Assembly (NCBI GenBank): GCA_035547915.1
Contig: DASZTS010000095.1
Location: 1 to 64,000 of the forward strand
From: DASSFG01 sp035547915
GTDB lineage: Bacteria; Planctomycetota; Planctomycetia; Pirellulales; JAICIG01
Length of the DNA: 64,000 bases
Direction of reading: 5' to 3'
Shown: positions 8,962 to 18,187 of the stretch, in pieces
How the letters are laid out: each line of letters starts with the position of its first letter
Position numbering within the stretch: position 1 is the first letter of the stretch
Translations under genes and position numbers: made by a program
The notes under the pieces: generated by a model
Databases searched by the model: none
Seen by the model: the letters and a program-made list of their open reading frames with translations, nothing else
Told to the model about the DNA's origin: nothing

Positions 8962-10041
8962 TCAAGACGTCTCAATTCCCAGCGAGGAAAGAACGGTGCT
9001 GACGATCCGGCGTTGGGCGGCGGTCTTTCCGCTACCAAGTTCGCCGGCGACGAATTTTTCAATCGGGATATTTGGCCGTCGCTCAGTCCACCGCCAGTAC
9101 CGGTTCATGAGGCCGATGGCTTGCCTTGTCGACTCAACCCTGTTCCACAGGTCCTTCACCCCGGCGCGGTGCTGCTCGACCAGCTCGCCTAGTTCATGCT
9201 GGCCAAGGTCATCGACACCACGGCATTGGTATGTTTTGCCCAGCTCCTGGGTGACCTGGCTTTCCGTCATCAGGGTTTCCGCGCAGAGCAAGCCGTGCGG
9301 CAGCCGCGAGGCGCCGGTTTCAGGTGGGTGTTCCTTCAGCGCCTGACGTGCGCACTGCTCAAGCATGGCGAGCGTCGCCCGCAGGAGGAAAAGCTGCCGA
9401 TCGAAATTACGGAACTCCTTCTGGGTGTTGGCGAGCACCCGGTCCGGCGCGAGCGCCGCCATGACATTGTCGCTTATGTCCGGCTGGTCGTGTGACCAGA
9501 TGAGTTCGGTAAAGCCGGCGCGAAGGCCGATCTGATCAGGCGACCTGTCGGGGAAAATGAAATACGCGACGTTGACGTTCGGCACCCTGCGCCGCAGGAG
9601 TCGGCGGGTGACTCCGCACGGGTCCTCCCAGGCGCAGGCATCCCCGATGCATTTGGGGAACAGCATCGGCCAGGAATACGGTTCCAGCCAGCGCTGAAAC
9701 AGCTCGCGTTCCTCGTCAACCGACACCAGCCCGGGCAGCATGTTGGCATGGCGACGGTCGTATTCGTCCAGGAAGGCCGCCAGAGGCCGGTCAAAATCAT
9801 ACTGGTAGCGCACGTCTGCCGCGATGTGCTCAAGAATCGCCTGGAAGGAGCTGAAGGCTCGCCCATGCTCGCACGTATGGCAAATCAGCAGGTCAACGTC
9901 CTTTGGTCGCTGCTTGCCGCGGAAGAAGCTGCCAAAGCCGAATATTTCCGTCACTTCGACCGGCAGTTGTCGTTGCCGTGCCTGGCTGCCAAGGGCGACA
10001 AGCCGCGACAGGAGCAGTTTCTGGCGAGATGAAAGCTTCAT
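8962..10041 (-). CDS. putative nucleotidyltransferase-fold protein (359 aa)
   Basis: I start this gene at the ATG at 10041 (MKLSSRQKLLLSRLVALGSQ). The open frame extends to 10242, but the extension looks non-coding. Residues about 33-50 read GFGSFFRGKQRPKDVDLLI, which matches the GS-x(n)-D-x-D motif of the minimal nucleotidyltransferase superfamily. The remaining 300 residues are not recognised. The superfamily includes MNT-type toxin-antitoxin enzymes and signalling synthetases, so a defence role is possible but unproven. It is one of three unrelated cargo genes between two copies of the methylase 3' end. Confidence 0.6.
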   Translation of the reverse strand: MKLSSRQKLLLSRLVALGSQARQRQLPVEVTEIFGFGSFFRGKQRPKDVDLLICHTCEHGRAFSSFQAILEHIAADVRYQYDFDRPLAAFLDEYDRRHANMLPGLVSVDEERELFQRWLEPYSWPMLFPKCIGDACAWEDPCGVTRRLLRRRVPNVNVAYFIFPDRSPDQIGLRAGFTELIWSHDQPDISDNVMAALAPDRVLANTQKEFRNFDRQLFLLRATLAMLEQCARQALKEHPPETGASRLPHGLLCAETLMTESQVTQELGKTYQCRGVDDLGQHELGELVEQHRAGVKDLWNRVESTRQAIGLMNRYWRWTERRPNIPIEKFVAGELGSGKTAAQRRIVSTVLSSLGIETS

Positions 10042-10323
10042 GTGCGATCGAAAAATGCTTGCGGGCTCAATGACCCATGTATTGTACTTGGCGCCGCCTG
10101 CCCGTGATCCCTTCCGATGAGACTTGCGAAAGGTAAGAATGCGTGTTGCGTTGGCAACCACAAAGCAAATAGGAGTGATCTGCCGGACGAGGCCGGATGA
10201 GCCCCGTCCTTTCGGCATCAAACGTGAATCTCTATAATTCACGCCGCCTAAGTAAGAATGCGTAGCTCCACCGGCAGGCGCGGCGATTTCACCTCGGTTC
10301 AGTCCTCTGGGAGATTACGAATC

Positions 10324-10806
10324 ATGCGTTGTGCACACCCTCTGACCCTAGTTCTGTTCCTGGCAGTCGGATCAGTTAGCGCCGAAGCAAAGCAAGAAGA
10401 CGATGCGAGGCGATGCGCTTTTCTCGGCCGTTGCGGAAGTTTTCATCTCATAGGACCGAGTGGCACGGCCGCCTACAACCTGGGCAACGCTCAATACATC
10501 GCCGATCTGGCTTCGGCCGGAGAAGATAGGCTCTTTTGGTTCTACCGCCCGCTTAACGGTGACGTTGCGACAAATCTATGGGCATTTGCCAGGCAGCCCG
10601 ACCGCGCCGGGCGATACTGGGTGTGGAGGCGGGATCAGCGCGGCTGGCGGCGCTACGAAGGAACGCGAGCATGGGGAATCGGTCTCGGTGAATCCGGCGC
10701 CGCCGGTGCATCGGGCGATGCATTATTCGACCTGCAGAACGATGTGCGTGACCTCAAGAAGCGAGTGAAAACACTTGAGGATGCAGCACCTCCCCCAGCC
10801 CGATGA
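10324..10806 (+). CDS. secreted hypothetical protein with a C-terminal coiled coil (160 aa)
   Basis: The ATG at 10324 gives a clear signal peptide (MRCAHPLTLVLFLAVGSVSA, probable cleavage after AEA), which is why I prefer it to the upstream in-frame ATG at 10258. A GGGAG element lies about 10 bases before it. The mature part has two cysteines (RRCAFLGRCG) that may pair, many tryptophans and arginines in the middle, and a short heptad-like helix at the end (DVRDLKKRVKTLED). No family is recognised. It converges with the hydrolase gene that follows. Confidence 0.6.
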   Translation: MRCAHPLTLVLFLAVGSVSAEAKQEDDARRCAFLGRCGSFHLIGPSGTAAYNLGNAQYIADLASAGEDRLFWFYRPLNGDVATNLWAFARQPDRAGRYWVWRRDQRGWRRYEGTRAWGIGLGESGAAGASGDALFDLQNDVRDLKKRVKTLEDAAPPPAR

Positions 10807-10814
10807 CTCGATTC

Positions 10815-11960
10815 TCAGTTACCAAGTGGTCGCTGAAGTATTTGCAAATGCTTGAGCCGAACCGATGCCGGATTGATGTCATCGACCACAGCGCGTAGCT
10901 TGACCTTGGTTCCTTCTCTCAAGGCGCCAGCGTCGTCGATGGAGTCGTACTTGGCAAGAACTCGGAATTCGCGCAAATCTGAGCGGACCGGGAACACGTA
11001 ATAACCTCCGGGAACTCGTTCGCCGATGATTGCATCCCATTCGACCTGCCGGTCAAGATGCGCAGCCCTGTACTCGTCGATATGCGCCACGAAATCCTCT
11101 GACGCATGATCGTCGGCCATCTGCTCGAAAGTGATCGCATCGGATCGGGCGGGACGCAGAAGCCTCTCCCATACACCGAGCGGCCAGAAAGCGATGGCCA
11201 AACCAATCAGCACGCAAAGGACCCATTGCAAGGGAAGCAGGGAGAGAATGCTCAGGCACCACGGCGTCGGAGGAGCTTTCTCCTCCCATCGCGATGGAAC
11301 AAACTTGTCGGCTGCGAACCAGGGTTCCCAGTAGTTGCGAACGAATTGCTCGTTGAAGAAGTCGCTATGTGAATAATCATGGCCGCGATCAATCACCGTG
11401 GCGCCACGGCCAAACCCATGCCGGCCGGTGTCGCCGTAACCCCAGCTTAGGCATTTTGCGAGCACGGGCCAGATGTCGCGCGTGCCGTAATCGTTTAAGA
11501 CCCCGGTTTGTAAGCGTTCGCGGACATAATCCCATCGGTAAGATTTCGGCACAATGGAACCACAAAAGACCGCATGGTGGAACACGATGTCAGGGTTCTC
11601 CAGCAGTATTCTGGCAATGGCGTAGGTTCCGAAGCTATGGGCAATCACCGACATGCGTGCATTCGGATGCGTCGCGCGTGTGTTCTGCATTTCGCGCCGA
11701 AGGTCATCGATTGGGCCTGAGCGTGTGCCTAACGGGCACCAAAAGCGAAACGCGTCGAAATAGCCATACTTGATTGGGACGACGCGAATCCCGGAAATCT
11801 CCTCCAGGACTCTCTTTACCATCGGCTGCCAATTGGCAAACGTTCGAATACCATGCACCAGTATCACGATTTCGCGAGCTGGATTTCCCGCCGTCGGTTG
11901 CCCGGAACCAGGGGGTGCGGGCAGAGCCTGGACGGGACTACTTGAAACGTCCAACGTCAC
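10815..11960 (-). CDS. alpha/beta hydrolase with a membrane segment (381 aa)
   Basis: The protein starts at a GTG and shows an alpha/beta-hydrolase fold: the oxyanion strand IVILVHGIRTFANW near residue 31 and the nucleophile elbow AHSFG near 107-111. About residues 243-266 form one hydrophobic segment that could anchor it in the membrane. The C-terminal 110 residues look like a small beta-rich domain. It would be an esterase or lipase-like enzyme; the substrate is unknown. Membrane-anchored lipase-like proteins occur among defence effectors, but nothing here proves that role. No good ribosome-binding site is visible. Confidence 0.75.
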   Translation of the reverse strand: MTLDVSSSPVQALPAPPGSGQPTAGNPAREIVILVHGIRTFANWQPMVKRVLEEISGIRVVPIKYGYFDAFRFWCPLGTRSGPIDDLRREMQNTRATHPNARMSVIAHSFGTYAIARILLENPDIVFHHAVFCGSIVPKSYRWDYVRERLQTGVLNDYGTRDIWPVLAKCLSWGYGDTGRHGFGRGATVIDRGHDYSHSDFFNEQFVRNYWEPWFAADKFVPSRWEEKAPPTPWCLSILSLLPLQWVLCVLIGLAIAFWPLGVWERLLRPARSDAITFEQMADDHASEDFVAHIDEYRAAHLDRQVEWDAIIGERVPGGYYVFPVRSDLREFRVLAKYDSIDDAGALREGTKVKLRAVVDDINPASVRLKHLQILQRPLGN

Positions 11961-12084
11961 ACCAATGTCGTGCTGAGCGTGAATGCCACATGCGGAGCCG
12001 GCGAGAAACTATCTTAAAACTTTCAGTACCACGTGCAACGTCGCATAAAGAAACCTTGCATGCCCACGACTCTGCAAGCAGGCG

Positions 12085-15000
12085 TTAAAACATGCTGAGC
12101 TGCCGCTCGAGGCGGCGTTTCGGCCGGGCGATGGTACGCCATTGCGTCGGAGGAGCCGGCTCGGAAAACGCCGGCTCGTCAAAGGTCATCAACCGCTCGG
12201 CCGGGGCTGGCTGCTCGGCCGCGACAATCGTCAGCTCGGGTTCGGATGTAGGCCCGGCGGCAATGACCGGCGTTTCATCGGTGGTGGGTGCGAGCAGCGG
12301 GCTTTTGGGAATTCGCCTGCGGATGCGGGTGGTGACTGGCTCGACGGCGGCGATGGGGCCGCGGGATTCGGCGCGTGTGGCAGATGCCTCGATGGTATTG
12401 GCAGCTTTCAACGACTTGATCTTCTCGGCCAGCTCGTGGGCCGCGGGGAGTGGCTCGCCTCCTTCCTGTGTGGTCTGTCCGGCGAGCACGGCCTTGAGCT
12501 GGTTACGCAGCTCAGTCATCTGACTGAGGTATTGCTCATGGGCGAAAGGCGCCCCCTGGCGGGCCTGATAGTCGCGATGCTGCGTTTCGGCGACGGCGAG
12601 ATCCTGCCTGGTATCGGCAAGTTGGGCCTGGTAGGTGTTCATCAGCCGGTCGGCTGCATTGAGGATGGCACGCGGACCGTGGTGTTCGCGCGACAGTGGC
12701 TCATGGCGTGTCAAAGCACCTTCGAGGAACAGCTCGGGCGACTGCTGCGGACGAAGGCGAAGCCCGAAGCGTAAACCGCGGATGACGCCTAATGGCAGCG
12801 GCTTCGGCTCGCGTACCGATTCGGGGAGGGTTCGCAGTTTGCCGGCCAATAGGTCGAGGGCGTCGTCGCGCGAGCATTGACGACCGCCAATGGTCAGCGG
12901 ATCGGCGGCATGGTCGGCGACGGTCTTGATGTCGGCTTCAAGTGAGGCAGCACGCTTGGTCAGCCGGTCGATGGTGTCAGGCAATTCGCGGAGATTGCGA
13001 CGCGCGACATACTGCTCGTCGGCATGGTTGCGTTTAAGGACCGCCAGGCGCTGCAGCTCGCCATCGGCTTCGGCCAGCGTCAGGACGGCCGGGTTGCCCG
13101 ATGCGATGGCCTTCACCTCGGCGTAGGACAGTTCCTGCCCCCCGATGTCCTCGGCGCGGCGGACGCCGCTGGTGCCGTTCATGACCTGGGCGATGAAGCG
13201 GGCCTTGGTCTCCAATGCCTGCCACATGTAGCCGTCAAAAGACCCAGTCGTCACGTAGCGGAAGATCGCCACTTCGTCGTTGCTGTTGCCCTGACGCAGG
13301 ATGCGGCCCTCGCGCTGTTCGACCTCGGCGGGTTTCCACGGGGCGTCGAGATGGTGCAGAGCGACCAGGCGTTTCTGGACGTTGGTGCCGGTGCCCATCT
13401 TGGACGTGCTGCCGATAACCACGCGGACCGCGCCGGAACGAACCTTGTCGAACAATGCCTGTTTCTTGGCGTCGCTGTCGGCATCGCCGATGGTGGCGAT
13501 CTGCTCGCGGGGGACGCCGCGCGCCACGAGTTTTTGTACGATGTCGTCGTAGACCGAATAGCCCCATGCGGTCGGATGCACGCCCATGTCGCAGAAGATC
13601 ATCTGCGTGCCGCGGGCGGATGTTGTCCGCTGCCAGATCGCGAAGACCTTATCGACCGCGGCGTTGATCTTCGAGCCGGCGAAATCGGCGGCTGAGGATG
13701 ACAGCAGCCTACCGTCGAGGGCTAGCTTGCGGCCGTCGGTGGTGATCGCCAGAGCGTTGTCGAGCCTGGGATCGACGCGTTCGGAGCGGATACGCTCGTA
13801 GCGTCTTACCAATTCGGCCTGCAGCTTCGACTGCTCCTCTGACATCGGGCAGGCGACGATAATCGCCTTGCCGGTCTCCAGCTTTGGCCTGGGCAGGTCG
13901 AGCATGTCCGCCGTCTGCACGTCCGAGAAGGCCCGGAACATCTGCTGTAATTCCGGCAGGTTGATGAACTTGGCGAAGCGGCTGCGCGGACGAAGCGAGG
14001 CGCCGTCGGGGGCTATCTCCATCGTGTCGACGACTTCGCCGAAATTGCCAGCCCAGCCGTCGAAATGCTCGATGCCGCGGGATTTGAGTCCCTCCGGATC
14101 GAGGAATCGCTGGATGTTGTAGAGCTCGACCATGCTGTTGGAAATCGGCGTGCCGGTGGCGAAGGTGACGCCGTGGCCGGGATGCTGGCGGTGCAGGTAT
14201 TGCGACTTCATGTAGAGGTCGAAGGCCCGCTCGGAACCGCCGGTCTGGATGCCGGCGACGCGCTCCATCTTGGTCGGCGTTTCCAGATTCTTGAAGTAGT
14301 GCGACTCGTCGACGAACAGATGGTCGACGCCCAGCTCGTCGAAGACCAGTCCGTCGTCCTTCTTGTCGGTTGCAAGCAGGTCCTTCAACCGCTCCTCGCG
14401 TGCGGCCTTCTGCTTCTCGATGGTCTTTATCATGTTGCGTTTGGCCTTGCCCTCGTCGTTGCGGGCAGCGTCACGCAGCAACTGGTCGTACTCGGCGATC
14501 TGGGCGCGCAGGAACTCGGCTTGGTAGTCGCGCGACATGCCGATACGCTCGAACGACGAATGCGTCGCAATGATGCCGTCCCATTCGCCGCTGGCGATCT
14601 TGGCGGTCAGCCGCTTGCGGCGATTGCGGGTCAGGTCGTCTTTGGTCGCGACCAGCAGCTTGGCCGTCGGGTAGAGCTGCATGAACTCGCGGGCAAATTG
14701 CTCGAGCATGTGGTTGGGGACGACATACATCGGCTTCTTGATGAGGCCGGCCTGTTTCATCTTCATGCCGGTCGCGGCCATGGTGAAGGTCTTGCCGGCG
14801 CCTACGACATGGGCCAGGAGCGTGTTGCCGCTCGACATGCCCCGCCACACCGCGTCTTCCTGGTGCGGCCTGAGCGCGATTGTCTTGTTCATGCCGGCAA
14901 AGGAAAGGTGCGAGCCGTCGAACTGCCTGGGCCGCAAATTGTTGTAGGTATCGTTGTATAAGCGGACGAGACGTTCCGTGCGGTCGGGATCGGTGAACAC

Positions 15001-17229
15001 CCACGAGCGGAACTTCTCCTTGATTTGCCGCAGCTTGTCGCGGGCGGCAAGTGTGGCCTCGTGGTTGACGACGCGGGTTTCCTTGCCGTCTTCCATGATC
15101 GTGTCGTAGATGACCGGCGTTTTAAGGTTAAGCGCCTGCTCGAACAGCCAGATGCCCGAGGCCCGCTGCGTGCCGTATTCAGACGTGGTGGCGACCGACT
15201 GCTGGGCGGCATAGTCGGCATCGACGCTCCACACGGCGTCTTTCTTGATGTGCGAGACCTTGATCGAGCGGGGACCGGCGCGGAAGAGCTCGCCGGCGAA
15301 ATCCTGGATGTCCGAAACCGGTATCCACGGCGCACCGAGATTGGCGTCGATGTCGCCGGGCAGCACGTCCTCCGGCTGCACGGCTTCTAATGCCTCGACG
15401 TTGCGGGCATAACCCTGCCCGGCGGTCTTGGCCTGAGCCAGTTTCTGCCGGACGTTGCCGGAGAGATAGACGTCGGCCGTCTGCCAGGTATTGGTTTCGG
15501 GCTCGCGGTAGATGAGATCGCCCAGTTCCTCGATGACACGGTCCTGCAACTGACCATAGAGCTGGCAGATATAGGGCAGGTCGACCGTACCGCGCTGGTT
15601 GAGCGACACCAGCAGCCCTTCCTCGGCGCTGGCGACCGACGTGATTTCTGGCGTGCGGCCCACCACGTCCTTTTGCATAATGGCGGCCTTATCGGCCTTG
15701 CCGGTAACCTCATCGTACTCTTCGAGCGACATGACCAGCATGGCGTCGGGGTCCTCGCGGAACTTGGCGAGGTTGGGCATGCGGCGGATCAGCGTGCCGT
15801 CGTTGTTCTTGCTGAAGGTGGTCTTGTTGATCGGGCCGTAGACGCCGGTGAACAGGTCGTAATAGATGTTGAGGTTGCGGCGCGCCTTGTCGCGCTCGGC
15901 CTCCGGCCAGCCCTCGTTCTGCGATTGCAGCACGCGCCGTGCGTGGTCGCGCAGCCCGATCAGGGCGGCCATGCGTTTGCCGCTCATCGTGCCGTCGGCC
16001 TTGAGCAAGGTGCCACCGTAAGTGACCGGTACGGCAACACCGTCTTCGACCTGGTGGATGACGCGGCCATCGCCGACGAAGAAACTGCCCTCGGTGATGT
16101 GGTTGAGCGGAGGAGGAGGGACGAAGGCCGGGGCGGGCTTGTCCGGCTCCAGCAACGGAGCCGGGGCAACGGAAGCGACGTTTCTCGGCAGGCGGGCCAC
16201 CGCCTCACGGAGCTGCTGGGCCAGGTCGCCGTTCGATTGCAGGCTGTAGCCGTCCTTGTACAGCCGGTTCTTGCGGCTCCACGTGCCTAGCACCATCTGT
16301 GGATGGTTTAAGAAATATTTGTTGATGTCGATCTGGGCATCTTCGATGGTGATCGGTTCGGTCTTGAACCAGTCGGGATCGACGTGCTTTGCTTCCTCGC
16401 CGGGGAGGCGCTTGCGAAGGAAAACGATGTCGGTGACGACTTTCGTGCCTTCGCGATCGAAGGCATCGGAGGGCAGGCGGATGGCGCCGAGAAAATCTGC
16501 TGAGGCGGCAAGCTGCTCGCGAATCGCAGCATTGACCTTATCCAGCGTGAAATGGCTGGTGACTAAGGCCACAATGCCGCCAGGCTTTACGCCATCCAGC
16601 GACTTGGCGAAGAAATAGTCATGGATCGGGAAGCGTTGGCCTTTCCAGTCGAAGGTAATCTTGTCGGCGAAGGGCACGTTGCCGATCACCGCGTCGATGC
16701 GGTCCTTTGGCAGCTTCGTGTCAGCGAAACTCTCGACGCGGATGTCGGCATCGGGGTGGATGGCTTTGGCCAGCCGACCCGATAGGCCGTCTAGCTCGAC
16801 GCCGATGAAACGCATCTCCTTCGGTGCCGCCCCCATGAAATTGCCAATGCCGCAACCGGGCTCTAGCACGGTGGCGGCGGCCGGGATGCCCATGCGGGAC
16901 AGAGCCTCGTGCATGGCCGCCATAACTAGCGGCGAGGTGTAGAATGCGTTGACCGTGGTGCGTTTGGCGCTGTCGTACTCGGCGTCGGTCAGAAGCAATC
17001 GCAATTCTTCTCCCAAGGCTTGCCAGCCGACATTCGTGTAAGCATTGGTGGCCGGATTGGGGAAAATTAGGCGTGCCACGCCCCCGAAGCCTGTGAACCG
17101 CGATAAGACGCGGCGTTCGAGTTCCGACGCAGGCCGCTTTTCCTGTTCGATCCGCTGCAACAATCGAATGGCTGCAATGATGTCGCGTGCCTTCGCCTTG
17201 TCTCGGCTGCCGGTGCTGTTGCTTTCCAT
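12085..17229 (-). CDS. giant N6-adenine methylase-helicase protein
   Basis: I start at the ATG at 17229 (MESNSTGSRDKAKARDII), preceded by AGGGAG, giving about 1714 aa. The frame is open to 17937 but that extension overlaps a better gene. The methylase part has SAM motif I VLEPGCGIGNF near residue 118 and a variant catalytic motif NVPFAD (usual NPPF/Y) near 183. The SF2 helicase part has VVGAGKT near 810, DESH near 974, and motif VI QREGRILRQGN near 1306. This architecture is known from large mobile-element and phage proteins (compare P1 DarB), proposed to shield incoming DNA from restriction. A decayed copy of its last 32 codons lies at 8746-8844. Confidence 0.9.
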   Translation of the reverse strand: MESNSTGSRDKAKARDIIAAIRLLQRIEQEKRPASELERRVLSRFTGFGGVARLIFPNPATNAYTNVGWQALGEELRLLLTDAEYDSAKRTTVNAFYTSPLVMAAMHEALSRMGIPAAATVLEPGCGIGNFMGAAPKEMRFIGVELDGLSGRLAKAIHPDADIRVESFADTKLPKDRIDAVIGNVPFADKITFDWKGQRFPIHDYFFAKSLDGVKPGGIVALVTSHFTLDKVNAAIREQLAASADFLGAIRLPSDAFDREGTKVVTDIVFLRKRLPGEEAKHVDPDWFKTEPITIEDAQIDINKYFLNHPQMVLGTWSRKNRLYKDGYSLQSNGDLAQQLREAVARLPRNVASVAPAPLLEPDKPAPAFVPPPPLNHITEGSFFVGDGRVIHQVEDGVAVPVTYGGTLLKADGTMSGKRMAALIGLRDHARRVLQSQNEGWPEAERDKARRNLNIYYDLFTGVYGPINKTTFSKNNDGTLIRRMPNLAKFREDPDAMLVMSLEEYDEVTGKADKAAIMQKDVVGRTPEITSVASAEEGLLVSLNQRGTVDLPYICQLYGQLQDRVIEELGDLIYREPETNTWQTADVYLSGNVRQKLAQAKTAGQGYARNVEALEAVQPEDVLPGDIDANLGAPWIPVSDIQDFAGELFRAGPRSIKVSHIKKDAVWSVDADYAAQQSVATTSEYGTQRASGIWLFEQALNLKTPVIYDTIMEDGKETRVVNHEATLAARDKLRQIKEKFRSWVFTDPDRTERLVRLYNDTYNNLRPRQFDGSHLSFAGMNKTIALRPHQEDAVWRGMSSGNTLLAHVVGAGKTFTMAATGMKMKQAGLIKKPMYVVPNHMLEQFAREFMQLYPTAKLLVATKDDLTRNRRKRLTAKIASGEWDGIIATHSSFERIGMSRDYQAEFLRAQIAEYDQLLRDAARNDEGKAKRNMIKTIEKQKAAREERLKDLLATDKKDDGLVFDELGVDHLFVDESHYFKNLETPTKMERVAGIQTGGSERAFDLYMKSQYLHRQHPGHGVTFATGTPISNSMVELYNIQRFLDPEGLKSRGIEHFDGWAGNFGEVVDTMEIAPDGASLRPRSRFAKFINLPELQQMFRAFSDVQTADMLDLPRPKLETGKAIIVACPMSEEQSKLQAELVRRYERIRSERVDPRLDNALAITTDGRKLALDGRLLSSSAADFAGSKINAAVDKVFAIWQRTTSARGTQMIFCDMGVHPTAWGYSVYDDIVQKLVARGVPREQIATIGDADSDAKKQALFDKVRSGAVRVVIGSTSKMGTGTNVQKRLVALHHLDAPWKPAEVEQREGRILRQGNSNDEVAIFRYVTTGSFDGYMWQALETKARFIAQVMNGTSGVRRAEDIGGQELSYAEVKAIASGNPAVLTLAEADGELQRLAVLKRNHADEQYVARRNLRELPDTIDRLTKRAASLEADIKTVADHAADPLTIGGRQCSRDDALDLLAGKLRTLPESVREPKPLPLGVIRGLRFGLRLRPQQSPELFLEGALTRHEPLSREHHGPRAILNAADRLMNTYQAQLADTRQDLAVAETQHRDYQARQGAPFAHEQYLSQMTELRNQLKAVLAGQTTQEGGEPLPAAHELAEKIKSLKAANTIEASATRAESRGPIAAVEPVTTRIRRRIPKSPLLAPTTDETPVIAAGPTSEPELTIVAAEQPAPAERLMTFDEPAFSEPAPPTQWRTIARPKRRLERQLSMF

Positions 17230-17501
17230 AGCCTGGTCTCCCTTCGTGGTTGGCGGCCCCGCCTCGGGGGCCGTGCGGCACGGCAGGGAATCAGCCTCAG
17301 TCCGGGGCGAAGCGAGCGCAGCGACCGGGCAAGCGGAGAATTGGGGGAGACCCTCGGGGGGAACCGATTGTCCGCTTGCGCGGACCGGCGGCTGATTCAA
17401 CGTGCCGCCTGGCTCGGCCACAGGCGGGACCATGGAGGGAGCGGGCAGGGAAGGCGGCGCATCGAAGTCGATCAGCGATTGACGGCGGGAGCGGCCGGAG
17501 G

Positions 17502-17834
17502 CTACTCGGCCGGCATGTGTCGATGCAGGAAGGCCATAGCCGCGTCCAGCGACAGCGTCTCCGTTTCCGCCTCGCTCGCCGACGACTCGGGCGGTAAATC
17601 GTCCTGCAGCTCCTGAACCGCTAGCTCGAGGGCCTCGCTCGATAACTGGCTTAGATCGCTGTCCGGCATCCGCGCCGAGAGCTGATTCACCCAACCCAGA
17701 TGGCAAGAGCGAAGGGCCGTGGCCAGTTGCGTCATGCTCTCCAGCAGTGTGCCGCTCTGGCGGAGCTGTTCGTGCAGCGTCGGGCGGTCCTTCAGCAGTT
17801 CGAGAACGATCGTCTTGTAGGCTGGCATGGTCAT
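17502..17834 (-). CDS. small hypothetical protein upstream of the methylase (110 aa)
   Basis: The start at 17834 (MTMPAYKTIVLELLKDRP) is supported by AAGGAGAGGAGA directly upstream. The protein is helical and acidic in its C-terminal half. It contains no catalytic motif that I recognise. Its frame competes with the long upstream extension of the methylase frame. I favour this gene because it has the better ribosome-binding site and a protein-like composition. From memory, homologous small proteins sit beside this methylase on other mobile elements. A 270-base gap separates it from the methylase start. Confidence 0.65.
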   Translation of the reverse strand: MTMPAYKTIVLELLKDRPTLHEQLRQSGTLLESMTQLATALRSCHLGWVNQLSARMPDSDLSQLSSEALELAVQELQDDLPPESSASEAETETLSLDAAMAFLHRHMPAE

Positions 17835-18088
17835 TCTCCTCTCCTTCGTCCAATACGGCAATCGCCGCCCCGCCCGGGTCACCGGGAACGTCTGTGAACC
17901 CCGGCAACAGGGTGGAATGCGGTCTTCTCGTCGGCATACATTGCTAAGAAAAGCGACCGCAGGTTGTCAGACTTCAGCGAAAAAGCAAGCAGTTTTTGCA
18001 ACCCAAGAGTGAGTGCGGCGTTCCGCGAAAAAGGCACGCGACCGGTCAAAGAGGATTGCATGGCGACCGACGGCCGTTATGCTGATGG

Positions 18089-18114
18089 GTGACCCAGCCG
18101 AAAGGCTAGATCAC
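18089..18114. other. stem-loop with GNRA-type loop in an intergenic region
   Basis: GTGA at 18089-18092 pairs with TCAC at 18111-18114, and AGCC (18096-18099) pairs with GGCT (18104-18107) across a GAAA loop, leaving a symmetric 3x3 internal loop. A GC-rich hairpin (CCGCC-TGC-GGCGG) and a short T-run follow. It could be a structured leader of the gene at 18188 or a terminator. I recognise no known RNA family. Confidence 0.3.
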
Positions 18115-18187
18115 GGGCCGCCCAGGTACCTGCCCCGCCTGCGGCGGCCGTTTTCATGCGCCGGCGCTTAATCGCACAGGTCGATGT

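Noticed and set aside
10042..10242. Upstream extension of the NTase-like gene
   Set aside because: The added residues look like random translation of an intergenic region, and the conserved-looking protein begins at MKLSSRQK.
12142..12774. Plus-strand frames inside the methylase gene (also 13024-13695, 14065-14961, 15673-16290)
   Set aside because: They are antisense shadows of a gene with clear methylase and helicase motifs, and they lack protein-like composition.
17230..17937. N-terminal extension of the methylase/helicase to an upstream ATG
   Set aside because: The extension is low-complexity (Gly, Ala, Arg, Pro) and overlaps a small gene with a better ribosome-binding site. The ATG at 17229 has its own AGGGAG. 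A shorter extension to about 17500 from a non-ATG start cannot be excluded.
18081..18110. Hammerhead ribozyme core (CTGATG ... GAAA)
   Set aside because: The seventh base of CUGANGA is G, and the GAAA is a hairpin loop rather than the conserved core strand between stems, so the motif does not fit.
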